A stretch of DNA of 64,000 bases, from positions 124,001 through 188,000 of the forward strand of contig JAFKFV010000011.1 of NCBI GenBank assembly GCA_017307955.1, written 5' to 3'. The notes under the pieces were generated by a model, which was given only the letters and a program-made list of their open reading frames with translations, was not told the DNA's origin and made no database searches. This DNA comes from Allobosea sp. (GTDB taxonomy: Bacteria; Pseudomonadota; Alphaproteobacteria; Rhizobiales; Kaistiaceae). The translations under genes and the position numbers were made by a program. This document shows positions 1 through 8,085 of the stretch, piece after piece. The stretch's first letter is position 1. Each line of letters starts with the position of its first letter.

Positions 1-730
1 GATCAAGGCGACGGCGCCGCATGGCCACGTGCTCTCCATGCATAACGGCCCGGTGATGCCGCCCTTCGCCGAGCGCTTCAAGGCCGATCCCGAGGCCGTC
101 GACGCCATCATGTTCCAGGAATGGGGCGCGCGCGACCGCGAGAACGGCTGGCTCGCCACCGGCATCGAGGAGCAGATCGGGAAGAGCCTCGCCGGCTGGC
201 AGGGCAGCGCGATCTTCGCCGAATGGGGCTATGAGCGGAATCCGGACTTTTATCTGAAGCTGCCGAGCCACGAATTCTGCGACCGCAACCATACGCGGCG
301 CAGCGCCTGGCGCGGCGTGATGTCGGGGCTCGGCATCATCGCCGGCTTCGAGAATTCCTGGGCGCCGTGGATGGAACTCGGGACCGACCAGCCGGGCGTC
401 GCCGATCTCGACGTCGTGCAGCGCTTCGTCCGCGAGACCGTGCCCTTCGCCGACCTCAAGCCGGCTGACGATGTCGTGCGCGGCAGCTTCGAGCGCGGCA
501 CGCGCCCGCTCGCGCTCGCCGATGCAGCCCGCTCGGTCATCGTCGTCTATTTCCCGGCCGGCGGCTCGGCCGAGATCGCGGCGCATGGGACGGAGACGAT
601 GGCCTGGTTCGATCCGCGCACGGGTGCCACGACGCCGATCGACGGGCCGGCCGGCGGGACCATTTCTGCTCCAGCGGGAACGGATGAGGACGGCCATCCG
701 CTCGACGCCGTGCTCGTGCTGAGGGCCTGA
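1..730 (+). CDS. GH140/DUF4038-like glycoside hydrolase, C-terminal part
   Basis: The reading frame is open from the left edge (codons begin at base 2) and ends in TGA at 728-730, so only the C-terminal ~240 residues are present. The fragment resembles the DUF4038 (apiosidase-like, GH140) family: it has a barrel-end segment with FQEWG and a conserved Trp-rich patch, then a C-terminal beta domain with the VYFPAGG...WFDPRTG pattern of the small collagen-binding-like module (pfam12904) that ends these enzymes. The family removes branched sugars from plant polysaccharides. An SDR epimerase and a nucleoside hydrolase-like gene follow in the same direction, suggesting a sugar-utilisation operon that begins outside the window. 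Substrate is inference only. Confidence 0.7.
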   Translation, partial: IKATAPHGHVLSMHNGPVMPPFAERFKADPEAVDAIMFQEWGARDRENGWLATGIEEQIGKSLAGWQGSAIFAEWGYERNPDFYLKLPSHEFCDRNHTRRSAWRGVMSGLGIIAGFENSWAPWMELGTDQPGVADLDVVQRFVRETVPFADLKPADDVVRGSFERGTRPLALADAARSVIVVYFPAGGSAEIAAHGTETMAWFDPRTGATTPIDGPAGGTISAPAGTDEDGHPLDAVLVLRA

Positions 731-740
731 CGGAGCCGTC

Positions 741-1721
741 ATGGCAGAGGTCCTCCTCCTCGGCGGCACGGGAACGATCTCGTCGCATACGCTGGCGGCG
801 CTGGTCGCCGAGGGCCATGCCTGCACCATCCTGACGCGGGGCGACCACGGGCCGCCCGGCCTCGCCGGCGTCGGGATCGTCACCGCCGATCGCCGCGACG
901 AGGTCGCGCTGGCAGATGCCTTCGCGTCGGTGCGGCCGGATGTCGTCATCGACTTCGCCTGTTTCCAGCCCGAGGAAGCGCGCGCCATCGCCCGCATCGC
1001 GCATGGCCGCATCCGCCATTTCATCTTCGTCTCAACGGTGGACGTGTTCGGGTTCCCGCAGCCCGCGCTGCCGATCGCCGAGGATGCGCCGCTCCTCGCC
1101 GCGAACACGCCTTACGCAGCCGCCAAACAAGCCTGCGAACGCATCTTCGCCGCCGCCTGCGACAGCGGCCGCTTTCCGGTAACGATCGTGCGGCCGACCT
1201 ATTCGCTGGGGCCGCGCTTCGTCATCTCGCTCTTCGAGCATCGCGCCGAGCGCGTGCTGGCGCGCCTTTACCATGGCCGGCCGGTGGTGGTGCCGGGCGA
1301 CGGCGGGCGGCTGATCCACGTGAGCGACGCCGCCGACACCGGGCGGATGATCGCCGCGCTTGCCGGCCGCATGGATGCGCGCGGCGCGCGGCTCACCGTC
1401 GGCACGGCCGGCTCGGTCATGACGCATGCGGACTATTATCGCCGCCTGGCGCGCGCGGTGGGCGGCGAGGCGCGGCTCGTCTTCGTCCCGGACGACGTGC
1501 TCGCCGCCGAGCCTGCGGTCGCCGGCGGCCTCTATCCGGTGCTGACCCGCTTCGACCTCGCCTTCGCCATCGGCGGCCATCCGGCTTTCGACGGCTTCCA
1601 CTTCAGTGCCGGGATCGATGCCGGCATCGCCGCCTATGTGGCGCGGATCGAGGCCGAGGGTGTCCTGGCTTCGCCGCCGCCGGAGGATTTCGAGGACGCG
1701 CTCGCCGCGCGCTTTCGCTGA
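741..1721 (+). CDS. NAD-dependent epimerase/dehydratase (extended SDR)
   Basis: A 326-residue extended short-chain dehydrogenase/reductase. The N-terminus has the Rossmann motif GGTGTIS (residues 8-14), and the active site has a Ser in the FVSTVDVFG strand plus a YAAAK Tyr-Lys pair around residue 130. Length and motifs fit the NAD-dependent epimerase/dehydratase family, which isomerises or oxidises nucleotide sugars and free sugars. The ATG at 741 follows a GGAG ribosome site and lies ten bases after the preceding glycosidase stop, so the genes are probably cotranscribed. The substrate cannot be read from the sequence. The GGTGTIS variant is common among sugar-catabolic SDRs in proteobacterial operons. 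Confidence 0.85.
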   Translation: MAEVLLLGGTGTISSHTLAALVAEGHACTILTRGDHGPPGLAGVGIVTADRRDEVALADAFASVRPDVVIDFACFQPEEARAIARIAHGRIRHFIFVSTVDVFGFPQPALPIAEDAPLLAANTPYAAAKQACERIFAAACDSGRFPVTIVRPTYSLGPRFVISLFEHRAERVLARLYHGRPVVVPGDGGRLIHVSDAADTGRMIAALAGRMDARGARLTVGTAGSVMTHADYYRRLARAVGGEARLVFVPDDVLAAEPAVAGGLYPVLTRFDLAFAIGGHPAFDGFHFSAGIDAGIAAYVARIEAEGVLASPPPEDFEDALAARFR

Positions 1722-1744
1722 CCAGACTTCAACAGGAGGATCTC

Positions 1745-2647
1745 GTGCCGCTTCCCAAAGACAAGCTCGCCCGCGTCATCGTCAATACCGACGCCAAGAA
1801 CGAGGCTGACGATCAGTATTGCATCGTGCAGGCGCTGCTCTCGCCGTCCTTCGAACTCGCGGGTTTGATCCCGGCGCATTTCGGGACGCGCCGTAACACG
1901 CGCTCGATGGAGGAAAGCCGCGAGGAGATCGACCTGCTCCTGAAGCTCATGAACCTCACCGGCAAGGTCACCGTCGCCAATGGCGCCCCGACCGCGCTGC
2001 CGGACGACAAGACGCCGGTCCCCTCCGAGGGTGCGGAGCTCATCATCCGCGAGGCGATGAAGGACGACGACCGGCCGCTGCATGTCGCCTTTCTCGGGCC
2101 GCTCACCGACATGGCCTCGGCGCTGTTGATGGAGCCGAAGATCGCGTCGCGCAATGTCCGTGTCGTGTGGATCGGCGGCGGACGCTGGCCGGTCGGCGGA
2201 TCGGAGTTCAATCTCTCCAACGACATCCACGCCGCCAATGTCGTCTTCCGGTCCAGCGTCGAGCTCTGGCAACTGCCGATGACGATCTACCAGATGATCG
2301 CGGTCTCCTATGCCGAACTCGAGGAGCGCGTGCGCCCGCATGGCCCGCTCGGCGCCTATCTGGTCGACCAGCTGATCGAGTTCAACAGCCAATTCCATGC
2401 CGGGCCGATCGAATATCGCTCGCTCGGCGATACGCCGTCGCTCTCGGTGATCATGAACCCGAATGGCGGCACCTGGCGCTACGAGCCGGCGCCGGAATTC
2501 AGCCCGCTGATGAACTACATCCATACCGGCCGCAACCGGCCGGTGCGGGTCTATGACACGATCGACGTGCGCTTCATCCTGGAAGACATGTTCGCCAAGA
2601 TCGCCCGCCACGCCCGCGGCGTGCAGGAGACGGCGGTCTTCCTTTAA
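1745..2647 (+). CDS. Nucleoside hydrolase-like protein
   Basis: A 300-residue protein starting at a GTG preceded by a strong AGGAGG (1734-1739). It has the inosine/uridine-preferring nucleoside hydrolase fold signature: the N-terminal VNTDAKNEADDQ segment, the central LGPLTDMA helix and WIGGG strand, and LSNDIHAA in place of the usual NxxxD-A site. The canonical DxDxGxDD calcium loop is altered (Asn for the first Asp, Lys-Asn-Glu inserted before the paired Asp), resembling the DUF1593-type branch. It probably hydrolyses an N- or O-glycosidic bond of a ribosyl-type substrate. It is the last gene of the rightward set and its stop overlaps the convergent CoA-transferase stop inside a shared TTAA. 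Confidence 0.75.
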   Translation: MPLPKDKLARVIVNTDAKNEADDQYCIVQALLSPSFELAGLIPAHFGTRRNTRSMEESREEIDLLLKLMNLTGKVTVANGAPTALPDDKTPVPSEGAELIIREAMKDDDRPLHVAFLGPLTDMASALLMEPKIASRNVRVVWIGGGRWPVGGSEFNLSNDIHAANVVFRSSVELWQLPMTIYQMIAVSYAELEERVRPHGPLGAYLVDQLIEFNSQFHAGPIEYRSLGDTPSLSVIMNPNGGTWRYEPAPEFSPLMNYIHTGRNRPVRVYDTIDVRFILEDMFAKIARHARGVQETAVFL

Positions 2648-3801
2648 CCGGCGGCTTCGAGCGCGGCGAGTTCGGCGAGGACCTCCTCGCCATGCTCGCC
2701 GAGCCGCGGCGCCCGGCGATCGAGCGCCAGCGGCGAGGCCGAGAGGCTGATCGGGCTGCGGACGCCGGGAACGCCGTCCGGATCGATGCGCATGCCGCGC
2801 GCGATGATCTGCGGATCGGCGAAGACGTCGGCGACGCTGTTGATCGGTCCGGCCGGCACGCCGGCGGTCTCCAGCGCGGCGAGCAGCGCGTCGCGCTGCC
2901 AGAGAAGCGTGCGTTCGGTGATCGCAGCCGTGAGCTCGGCCCGATTGGCAACGCGGGCGGCATTGGTGAGATAGCGCGGATCGGCGGCCCATTCGGGCGC
3001 GCCGACGATCGAGGCGAACCGCGCGAACTGGCCGTCATTGCCGACGGCGAGGATGAAATGCCCGTCCGCGACCGGGAAGGTCTGGTAGGGCGCGATATTG
3101 GGATGCGCGTTGCCGAGCCGGGTCGGCGCGACGCCGGTGGCGAGATAGTTCATCGCCTGGTTGGCGAGGACGCCGGCCATGGTGTCGAAGAGCGCCATGT
3201 CGACCTGCTGCCCGAGGCCGGTCTTCTCGCGCGCCGCGAGGGCCGCCTGGATCGCCACGACGCCATAGAGGCCGGTGAAGATGTCGGCGAAGGCGACGCC
3301 GATCTTCTGCGGCTCGCCGGCCGGATCGCCGGTCAGGTCCATGATGCCGCCCATGCCCTGGATCATGAAGTCGTAGCCGGCGCGCGGCGCATAGGGGCCG
3401 GTATGGCCGAAGCCGGTGATCGAGCAATAGACGAGGCGCGGATTGATCGCGGCAAGGCTCGGATAATCGAGCCCGTATTTCGCGAGGCCGCCGAGCTTGA
3501 AATTCTCGATGAGGACATCGGCCTGCGCCGCCAGCCGGCGCACGAGCGAGGCGCCTTCCTCGGTGGAAAAATCCGCGATGACCGAGCGCTTGCCGCGATT
3601 GCAGGCGTGGAAATAGGCCGCCGTCCGCTCGCCGCCATGCTCGATGAAAGGCGGGCCCCAGCGCCGCGTGTCGTCGCCTTCCGGGCTCTCGACCTTGATC
3701 ACGTCGGCGCCGAGATCGGCCAGCGTCTGGCCGATCCACGGGCCCGCGAGGATGCGGGCGAGCTCGACGACGCGGAGACCCGCGAGCGGCGCCTCGGTCA
3801 T
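2644..3801 (-). CDS. CaiB/BaiF family (class III) CoA-transferase
   Basis: A 385-residue class III CoA-transferase. The N-terminus reads LAGLRVVELARILAGPW and is followed by ADLGADVIKVE, both hallmarks of the family. The catalytic Asp lies in RAGYDFMIQGMGG near residue 150. It starts two bases after the glutaryl-CoA dehydrogenase stop, so the two genes form a translationally close operon. In this context the likely reaction is transfer of CoA (for example from succinyl-CoA) to glutarate, feeding the dehydrogenase, as in the SUGCT-type glutarate CoA-transferases. The acid specificity is inferred from the neighbour, not from residues. Confidence 0.85.
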   Translation of the reverse strand: MTEAPLAGLRVVELARILAGPWIGQTLADLGADVIKVESPEGDDTRRWGPPFIEHGGERTAAYFHACNRGKRSVIADFSTEEGASLVRRLAAQADVLIENFKLGGLAKYGLDYPSLAAINPRLVYCSITGFGHTGPYAPRAGYDFMIQGMGGIMDLTGDPAGEPQKIGVAFADIFTGLYGVVAIQAALAAREKTGLGQQVDMALFDTMAGVLANQAMNYLATGVAPTRLGNAHPNIAPYQTFPVADGHFILAVGNDGQFARFASIVGAPEWAADPRYLTNAARVANRAELTAAITERTLLWQRDALLAALETAGVPAGPINSVADVFADPQIIARGMRIDPDGVPGVRSPISLSASPLALDRRAPRLGEHGEEVLAELAALEAAG

Positions 3802-3803
3802 CT

Positions 3804-5027
3804 TCAGAAGAAGGCCTGCAGGCCGGTCTGCGCCCGGCCGAGGATCAGCGCATGCACGTCATGCGTGCCCTCATAGGTGTTGACCGTCTCGAGGTTCTGC
3901 GCGTGGCGCATCACGTGATACTCGATCTGGATGCCGTTGCCGCCATGCATGTCGCGGGCGTCGCGCGCCACCGCGAGCGCCTTGCCGCAATTGTTGCGCT
4001 TGACCAGCGAGATCATTTCCGGCGCCGCCTCGCCCTCGTCCATCAAGCGGCCGACGCGCAGCGAGCCCTGCAGGCCGAGCGCGATCTCGGTCTGCATGTC
4101 GGCGAGCTTCTTCTGGAAGAGCTGGGTCTGCGCCAGCGGCCGGCCGAACTGCTTGCGGTCGAGCCCGTAGCTGCGGGCGCGATGCCAGCAATCCTCGGCC
4201 GCTCCGAGCACGCCCCAGGAAATGCCGTAGCGGGCGCGGTTGAGGCAGCCGAACGGCCCCTTGAGGCCGGAAACGCCGGGGAGCAGCGCGTCTTCGGAAA
4301 CCTCGACGCCGTCGAGCACGATCTCGCCGGTGATCGAGGCGCGAAGCGACAGCTTGCCGCCGATCTTCGGTGCCGAGAGACCCTTGGTGCCCTTCTCGAT
4401 GACGAAGCCGCGGATGGCGCCGCCATGCGCCTCCGACTTCGCCCAGACGACGAAGAGGTCGGCGATCGGGCTGTTGGAGATCCAGGTCTTGGCGCCCTGC
4501 AGGCGATAGCCGCCGTCGATCTTCGTCGCGCGGGTCACCATGCCGCCGGGATCGGAGCCGGCATCGGGCTCGGTGAGGCCGAAGCAGCCGATGAGCTCGC
4601 CGCGCGCGAGGCGCGGCAGATAGGCCTCGCGCTGCGCGGCGCTGCCATAGGCATAGATGGGATACATGACCAGCGAGGACTGCACGCTCATCATCGAGCG
4701 ATAGCCGCTGTCGACGCGCTCGACCTCGCGCGCGACGAGGCCATAGGCGACATAGCTCGCGCCCGCGCCGCCATAGGCCTCGGGGATGGTGACGCCGAGC
4801 AGGCCCTGCTCGCCCATCTCGCGGAAGATGTCGGGATCGGTGACCTCGTCGAGATAGGCCTTCTCGATGCGCGGCGCGAGCCGGTCGGCCGCGAAGGCGG
4901 CGGCGGCGTCGCGGATCATCCGCTCCTCGTCCGTCAGCTGGCTGTCGAGGCGGAACGGATCGGCCCAGTCGAACCGCGACAGATCGGGACGATCCTTCGG
5001 CGAGAGGGGAGCGGGGGCATCGGTCAT
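3804..5027 (-). CDS. gcdH: Glutaryl-CoA dehydrogenase
   Basis: A 407-residue flavin-dependent acyl-CoA dehydrogenase. It oxidises and decarboxylates glutaryl-CoA to crotonyl-CoA in lysine, tryptophan and glutarate breakdown. Visible landmarks are [14 protein letters not shown] (FAD/substrate loop, about residue 150), [17 protein letters not shown], and the C-terminal [20 protein letters not shown], where the Glu of YEGTHD is the catalytic base (about residue 385). The RxGxSWG...[11 protein letters not shown] segment and the overall length match GcdH rather than generic ACADs. It leads the operon with the CaiB-type CoA-transferase downstream. No regulator lies alongside. Confidence 0.93.
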   Translation of the reverse strand: MTDAPAPLSPKDRPDLSRFDWADPFRLDSQLTDEERMIRDAAAAFAADRLAPRIEKAYLDEVTDPDIFREMGEQGLLGVTIPEAYGGAGASYVAYGLVAREVERVDSGYRSMMSVQSSLVMYPIYAYGSAAQREAYLPRLARGELIGCFGLTEPDAGSDPGGMVTRATKIDGGYRLQGAKTWISNSPIADLFVVWAKSEAHGGAIRGFVIEKGTKGLSAPKIGGKLSLRASITGEIVLDGVEVSEDALLPGVSGLKGPFGCLNRARYGISWGVLGAAEDCWHRARSYGLDRKQFGRPLAQTQLFQKKLADMQTEIALGLQGSLRVGRLMDEGEAAPEMISLVKRNNCGKALAVARDARDMHGGNGIQIEYHVMRHAQNLETVNTYEGTHDVHALILGRAQTGLQAFF

Positions 5028-5099
5028 GATCGGTGTCCGGAAAGCTGTCTCGGCTTGCTTGTAGCAGCCGCGTCGGCGAACACCATAGATCGAAGATTG

Positions 5100-6335
5100 T
5101 TAGACCATCAACGATTTCAGTTTGACGGCCGGATCGGCGAGCGAGGCCGGATCGGGCGATGCGCGCCGGCCGATCAGCATCTCGGCGAGCCGCACCTCGC
5201 GGGCGATGGCGCCGTTCGGCCCGACCGCGCTGGCGCCGACGAGGCGGCCGTCGCCGGCGAGGTGGAAATCGAGCCGCGCATCGCCGGCGAGCGGGCGGCT
5301 GACGGTCACGGCGCCTTCGTCCGGAAGACCGGCGATCTGCAGCGTCAGGTCGTAATGGTCGGACCAGAACCAGGGGACCGCGGCATAGGGTTCGCCGAGG
5401 CCGAGCATGGATTTCGCGGCCGCATTGCCATGGTCCTGCGCGTTGCGCCAGGCCTCAAGCCGCAGCCTTCGTCCGCCATAGAGCGCATGCGGGAAGGAGC
5501 AGCAGTCGCCGGCGGCGAAGATATCGGGATCGGAGGTCGCGAGATGCGTATCGACGGCGATGCCGTTGTCGAGCGCGAGCCCGGCCTCGGCGGCGAGCGC
5601 CGCTTCCGGCACGGCGCCGATGCCGGCGACGATCGTGTCGCCATCGACGGGATCGCGACCCGCGAGGACGACGCGGTGGCGCCCGTCCGGCAGCGTCTCG
5701 ATGCGCTCGATCGCGGCACCGATAATGATTGCGACGCCCTCGGCCGCATGCCGGGCGGCGATGACCGCGGCAAGATCGGCCGGGACGGCGCGGCCGAGCA
5801 GCCGCGGCGCCATCTCGATCACGGTCGCCTCGGCGCCGCGCGCCCGGGCCGCCGCGGCGAGTTCGAGGCCGATGAAGCCGCCGCCGATGACGACGAGCCG
5901 GCTGCCGGGCGAGAGCCGCCGACGCAGCGCCTCCGCCTCGCCGAAACTGCGGAGGTAATGGACATTGTCCGGACCGGCGCCCGGGACGGCGAGCCGCCGC
6001 GCCCGCGCGCCGGTCGCGATCAGCAGCCGGTCATAGGGGAGGGGATCGCGGTCCTGAAGAGTGAGGCGGTGCGCCGCACGATCGATGGCGAGCGCCGACG
6101 CGCCGGCGACATGGTCGATGCCATGCTCGGCGAGGCGCTCCTCGGTGAGGATCGTCGCCGGCCTCGGCGCGTCCCCGTCGATCAGCGCCGCCTTGGAGAG
6201 CGGCGGCCGCTCATAGGGGAGATGGGCTTCCTCGCCGACCAGCGCGATCGCGCCGGCAAAGCCATTCTCGCGCAGCGCCAGCGCCGCCCGCGCCCCGGCC
6301 TCGCCGGCGCCCACGATGACGATGCGCTCGGTCAT
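5100..6335 (-). CDS. Ferredoxin reductase, MocF-like (FAD/NAD)
   Basis: A 411-residue FAD-dependent pyridine nucleotide-disulfide-type reductase of the rhodocoxin/putidaredoxin reductase class. The start MTERIVIVGAGEAG (6335) puts the FAD-binding GxGxxG at the N-terminus; the longer upstream frame runs through a repeat element and is not coding. A second dinucleotide fold follows (VVIGGGFIGLE), then the IFAAGDCC FAD-ribityl motif. It probably passes electrons from NAD(P)H to the Rieske ferredoxin encoded just upstream, which serves the diiron desaturase-like oxygenase. The order oxygenase-ferredoxin-reductase is that of mocD, mocE and mocF in rhizopine catabolism. An AGGAG lies 12 bases before the chosen ATG. 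Confidence 0.85.
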   Translation of the reverse strand: MTERIVIVGAGEAGARAALALRENGFAGAIALVGEEAHLPYERPPLSKAALIDGDAPRPATILTEERLAEHGIDHVAGASALAIDRAAHRLTLQDRDPLPYDRLLIATGARARRLAVPGAGPDNVHYLRSFGEAEALRRRLSPGSRLVVIGGGFIGLELAAAARARGAEATVIEMAPRLLGRAVPADLAAVIAARHAAEGVAIIIGAAIERIETLPDGRHRVVLAGRDPVDGDTIVAGIGAVPEAALAAEAGLALDNGIAVDTHLATSDPDIFAAGDCCSFPHALYGGRRLRLEAWRNAQDHGNAAAKSMLGLGEPYAAVPWFWSDHYDLTLQIAGLPDEGAVTVSRPLAGDARLDFHLAGDGRLVGASAVGPNGAIAREVRLAEMLIGRRASPDPASLADPAVKLKSLMV

Positions 6336-6364
6336 GAGGATGGGCATCTCCTGCTTTACCTCTG

Positions 6365-6469
6365 CCAGAGGGAGAGGTCGACGCGCCGCAGGCGCGGCGG
6401 GTGAGGGGTTACGGACTCTCCGGAGGGGTGCGCCCTCACCCGGACCTTCGGTCCGACCTCTCCCTCTGG
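6365..6469. repeat. Nested inverted-repeat intergenic element A
   Basis: A strongly dyadic element between the ferredoxin and reductase genes. Perfect 16-bp outer arms CCAGAGGGAGAGGTCG (6365-6380) and their complement (6454-6469) enclose 9-bp arms GGGTGAGGG (6399-6407) and CCCTCACCC (6433-6441). A small CGGACC-TTC-GGTCCG hairpin sits at 6441-6455. It resembles the palindromic intergenic repeats abundant in rhizobial-type genomes. Inside a transcript it would fold into a long cruciform-like RNA that could attenuate or protect the mRNA. Confidence 0.8.
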
Positions 6470-6500
6470 GAGTGGTGAAGGGACGCCGCCGCACCCGCTC

Positions 6501-6830
6501 TCAATCCAGCCCGATGAGCACCTTGCCGCCTTCGACGCGCACCGGATAGGTCTTGAGATCGACGCAGACGGGGGCGCCCTTGGCTTTGCCGGTCGTGTAG
6601 TCGAAGCGGCCATTGTGCTTCGGGCACTCGATGATGGTGTCCATCACGAGGCCGTCGGCGAGATGCACCTTCTCATGCGTGCAGAGGCCGTCGGTGGCGA
6701 AATAGTCGTCGTCGGGCGAGCGGTAGATGGCGAAGGTGCGGCCCGCATGGTCGAAGCGGATCACGTCCTCCTCGTCGATTGCGTCGGCGGCGCAGGCCTC
6801 GACCCAGCTGGCGGCGATGGCGGTCGGCAT
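6501..6830 (-). CDS. Rieske [2Fe-2S] ferredoxin, MocE-like
   Basis: A 109-residue Rieske-type ferredoxin. The cluster ligands are visible as CTHEK and CPKHNG, that is Cys-x-His, 15 residues, Cys-x-x-His. The start MPTAIAASW (6830) is chosen because the frame upstream is a shadow of the desaturase gene and the mature domain begins about 20 residues later. It would carry electrons from the MocF-like reductase to the MocD-like oxygenase in the cytoplasm. It sits 17 bases downstream of the desaturase gene and 165 bases upstream of the reductase, separated from the latter by repeat element A. The family is MocE/naphthalene-dioxygenase-type ferredoxin. Confidence 0.9.
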   Translation of the reverse strand: MPTAIAASWVEACAADAIDEEDVIRFDHAGRTFAIYRSPDDDYFATDGLCTHEKVHLADGLVMDTIIECPKHNGRFDYTTGKAKGAPVCVDLKTYPVRVEGGKVLIGLD

Positions 6831-6847
6831 CGTGGTGACTCTCCTGC

Positions 6848-7936
6848 TTACTCGGCGGCGATGATCGCGCCGCCGGCGGCACCGGGATCGAGCGGCGCGG
6901 CATGGCGCGGCAGCTCGCGCTTCACATACCAACCCGGCTCGCGCCGCTGACGCAGCAGCGCCGGGATGATCTCGCGATAGGCGGCCAGCGTGTTGGGATA
7001 GGGCGTCGGGCAATCGTCCTTGATCGCCTCATGCAGCTTCGGCAGCGCGTGATAGGGCACCATCGGGAACATGTGGTGCTCAACGTGATAGTTCATGTTG
7101 AGATAGAGGAAGCGGAACACCGGGTTCATGTAGACCGTGCGGCTGTTCAGCCGGTGATCGAGCACGTCCTCGTCGAGGCCGGCATGCTGCGTCAGCCCGA
7201 AGAACACCATCATGAAGGCGCCGTAGAAGCTCGGCAGGCCGAAGAACATCGCCGGCAGGATCGACCCGACCGCGAGGCACCAGACGGGAATCGCGAGATA
7301 GAGCAGCGCCATCACCCGCGCCTCAAGATAGACGCGCGGCCGCTCGGACTCCGGAATGAACGTCTCCTCGCCGGGCTCGAGCTCGCCGCGGACATGGTAG
7401 GAGAGCTTCTTCACGAGCGCGATGGCGCTCTTGATCCCGAAAAGATTCAGGATGATGCCGGCGATGTCCGGCGGGCGCGGCACGGCGATCTCGGGATCGA
7501 GGCCGACGATGATCGTGTCGGTGTGGTGGCGGGTATGGCTCCAGCGCCAGACGGTCGGCTCGCGCAGCACCATGAAGCAGGCGATGTAGTAGACGACATC
7601 GTTCATCCAGGTCGTCTTGAAGGCCGTGCGGTGGCCGCATTCGTGCCAGCGCGAGTCGCAGGCCGAGCCATAGAGCACGCCATAGACGAGGAAGAACGGT
7701 ACCGCCGCCCAGGAGCCCCAGAAATACCAGCCGCCGAGACCGGAAAGCGCCATGGCGCCGAACCATATGATCGTATCGCGGATCGCCGGCCCGTCGGAGC
7801 GGCGCATCAGCTCCTTCATCTGCTTGCGGTCGATCGGGCACTGGTACCACTTCGCGGTCGCAAGCCCCCGCTCGATCGCCCGCTGATGCTCCGGGCCGAC
7901 GAGGGAATAATCGCGCGGTCGTTCCTGCACGGTCAT
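6848..7936 (-). CDS. Fatty acid desaturase-fold oxygenase, MocD-like
   Basis: A 362-residue integral-membrane diiron enzyme of the fatty-acid-desaturase/alkane-hydroxylase fold. All three histidine boxes are present: HECGH (about residue 105), HTRHH (about 140) and HVEHH near the C-terminus, with hydrophobic spans between them. A GGAGGAG site precedes the ATG. With the downstream ferredoxin and reductase it forms a complete NADH-ferredoxin-oxygenase chain like MocDEF, which in rhizobia is needed to remove the O-methyl group of the rhizopine 3-O-methyl-scyllo-inosamine. Substrate here is unknown; fatty acyl, methoxylated inositol or another O-methyl compound are possible. It is divergent from a LacI-family regulator and probably controlled by it. 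Confidence 0.87.
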   Translation of the reverse strand: MTVQERPRDYSLVGPEHQRAIERGLATAKWYQCPIDRKQMKELMRRSDGPAIRDTIIWFGAMALSGLGGWYFWGSWAAVPFFLVYGVLYGSACDSRWHECGHRTAFKTTWMNDVVYYIACFMVLREPTVWRWSHTRHHTDTIIVGLDPEIAVPRPPDIAGIILNLFGIKSAIALVKKLSYHVRGELEPGEETFIPESERPRVYLEARVMALLYLAIPVWCLAVGSILPAMFFGLPSFYGAFMMVFFGLTQHAGLDEDVLDHRLNSRTVYMNPVFRFLYLNMNYHVEHHMFPMVPYHALPKLHEAIKDDCPTPYPNTLAAYREIIPALLRQRREPGWYVKRELPRHAAPLDPGAAGGAIIAAE

Positions 7937-8026
7937 GGGTGGCTCCTCCAGGCGGCGCAGGCCTTTGCGGCCTTGTCGTTCAGCGGAAGAATCTAGCGAG
8001 GCTGCGAGAGCGAGACAATCCGGCTA

Positions 8027-8085
8027 TGATGGAATCTATCAGCATGGCTCAAGGCTTCCGGAAGCGGGCATGATAGATTCCATCA
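8027..8085. promoter_or_regulatory. Paired LacI-type operators
   Basis: TGATGGAATCTATCA at 8027-8041 and its exact reverse complement TGATAGATTCCATCA at 8071-8085 form a perfect 15-bp inverted pair. Each copy is itself a near-palindrome of TGATRGA/TCYATCA halves. The second copy begins within the ATG (8070-8072) of the LacI-family gene, so binding could block both the divergent oxygenase promoter and autoregulatory expression. Arrangement and symmetry fit a dimeric or tetrameric LacI/GalR regulator. Confidence 0.75.

Noticed and set aside
3852-6404. An 850-codon frame opposite gcdH and the ferredoxin reductase
   Set aside because: It spans two good genes on the other strand, has no family feature and no ribosome site; a high-GC shadow.
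6336-6494. An N-terminal extension of the ferredoxin reductase
   Set aside because: It runs through repeat element A and has no similarity to the family; the FAD motif starts right after the ATG at 6335.
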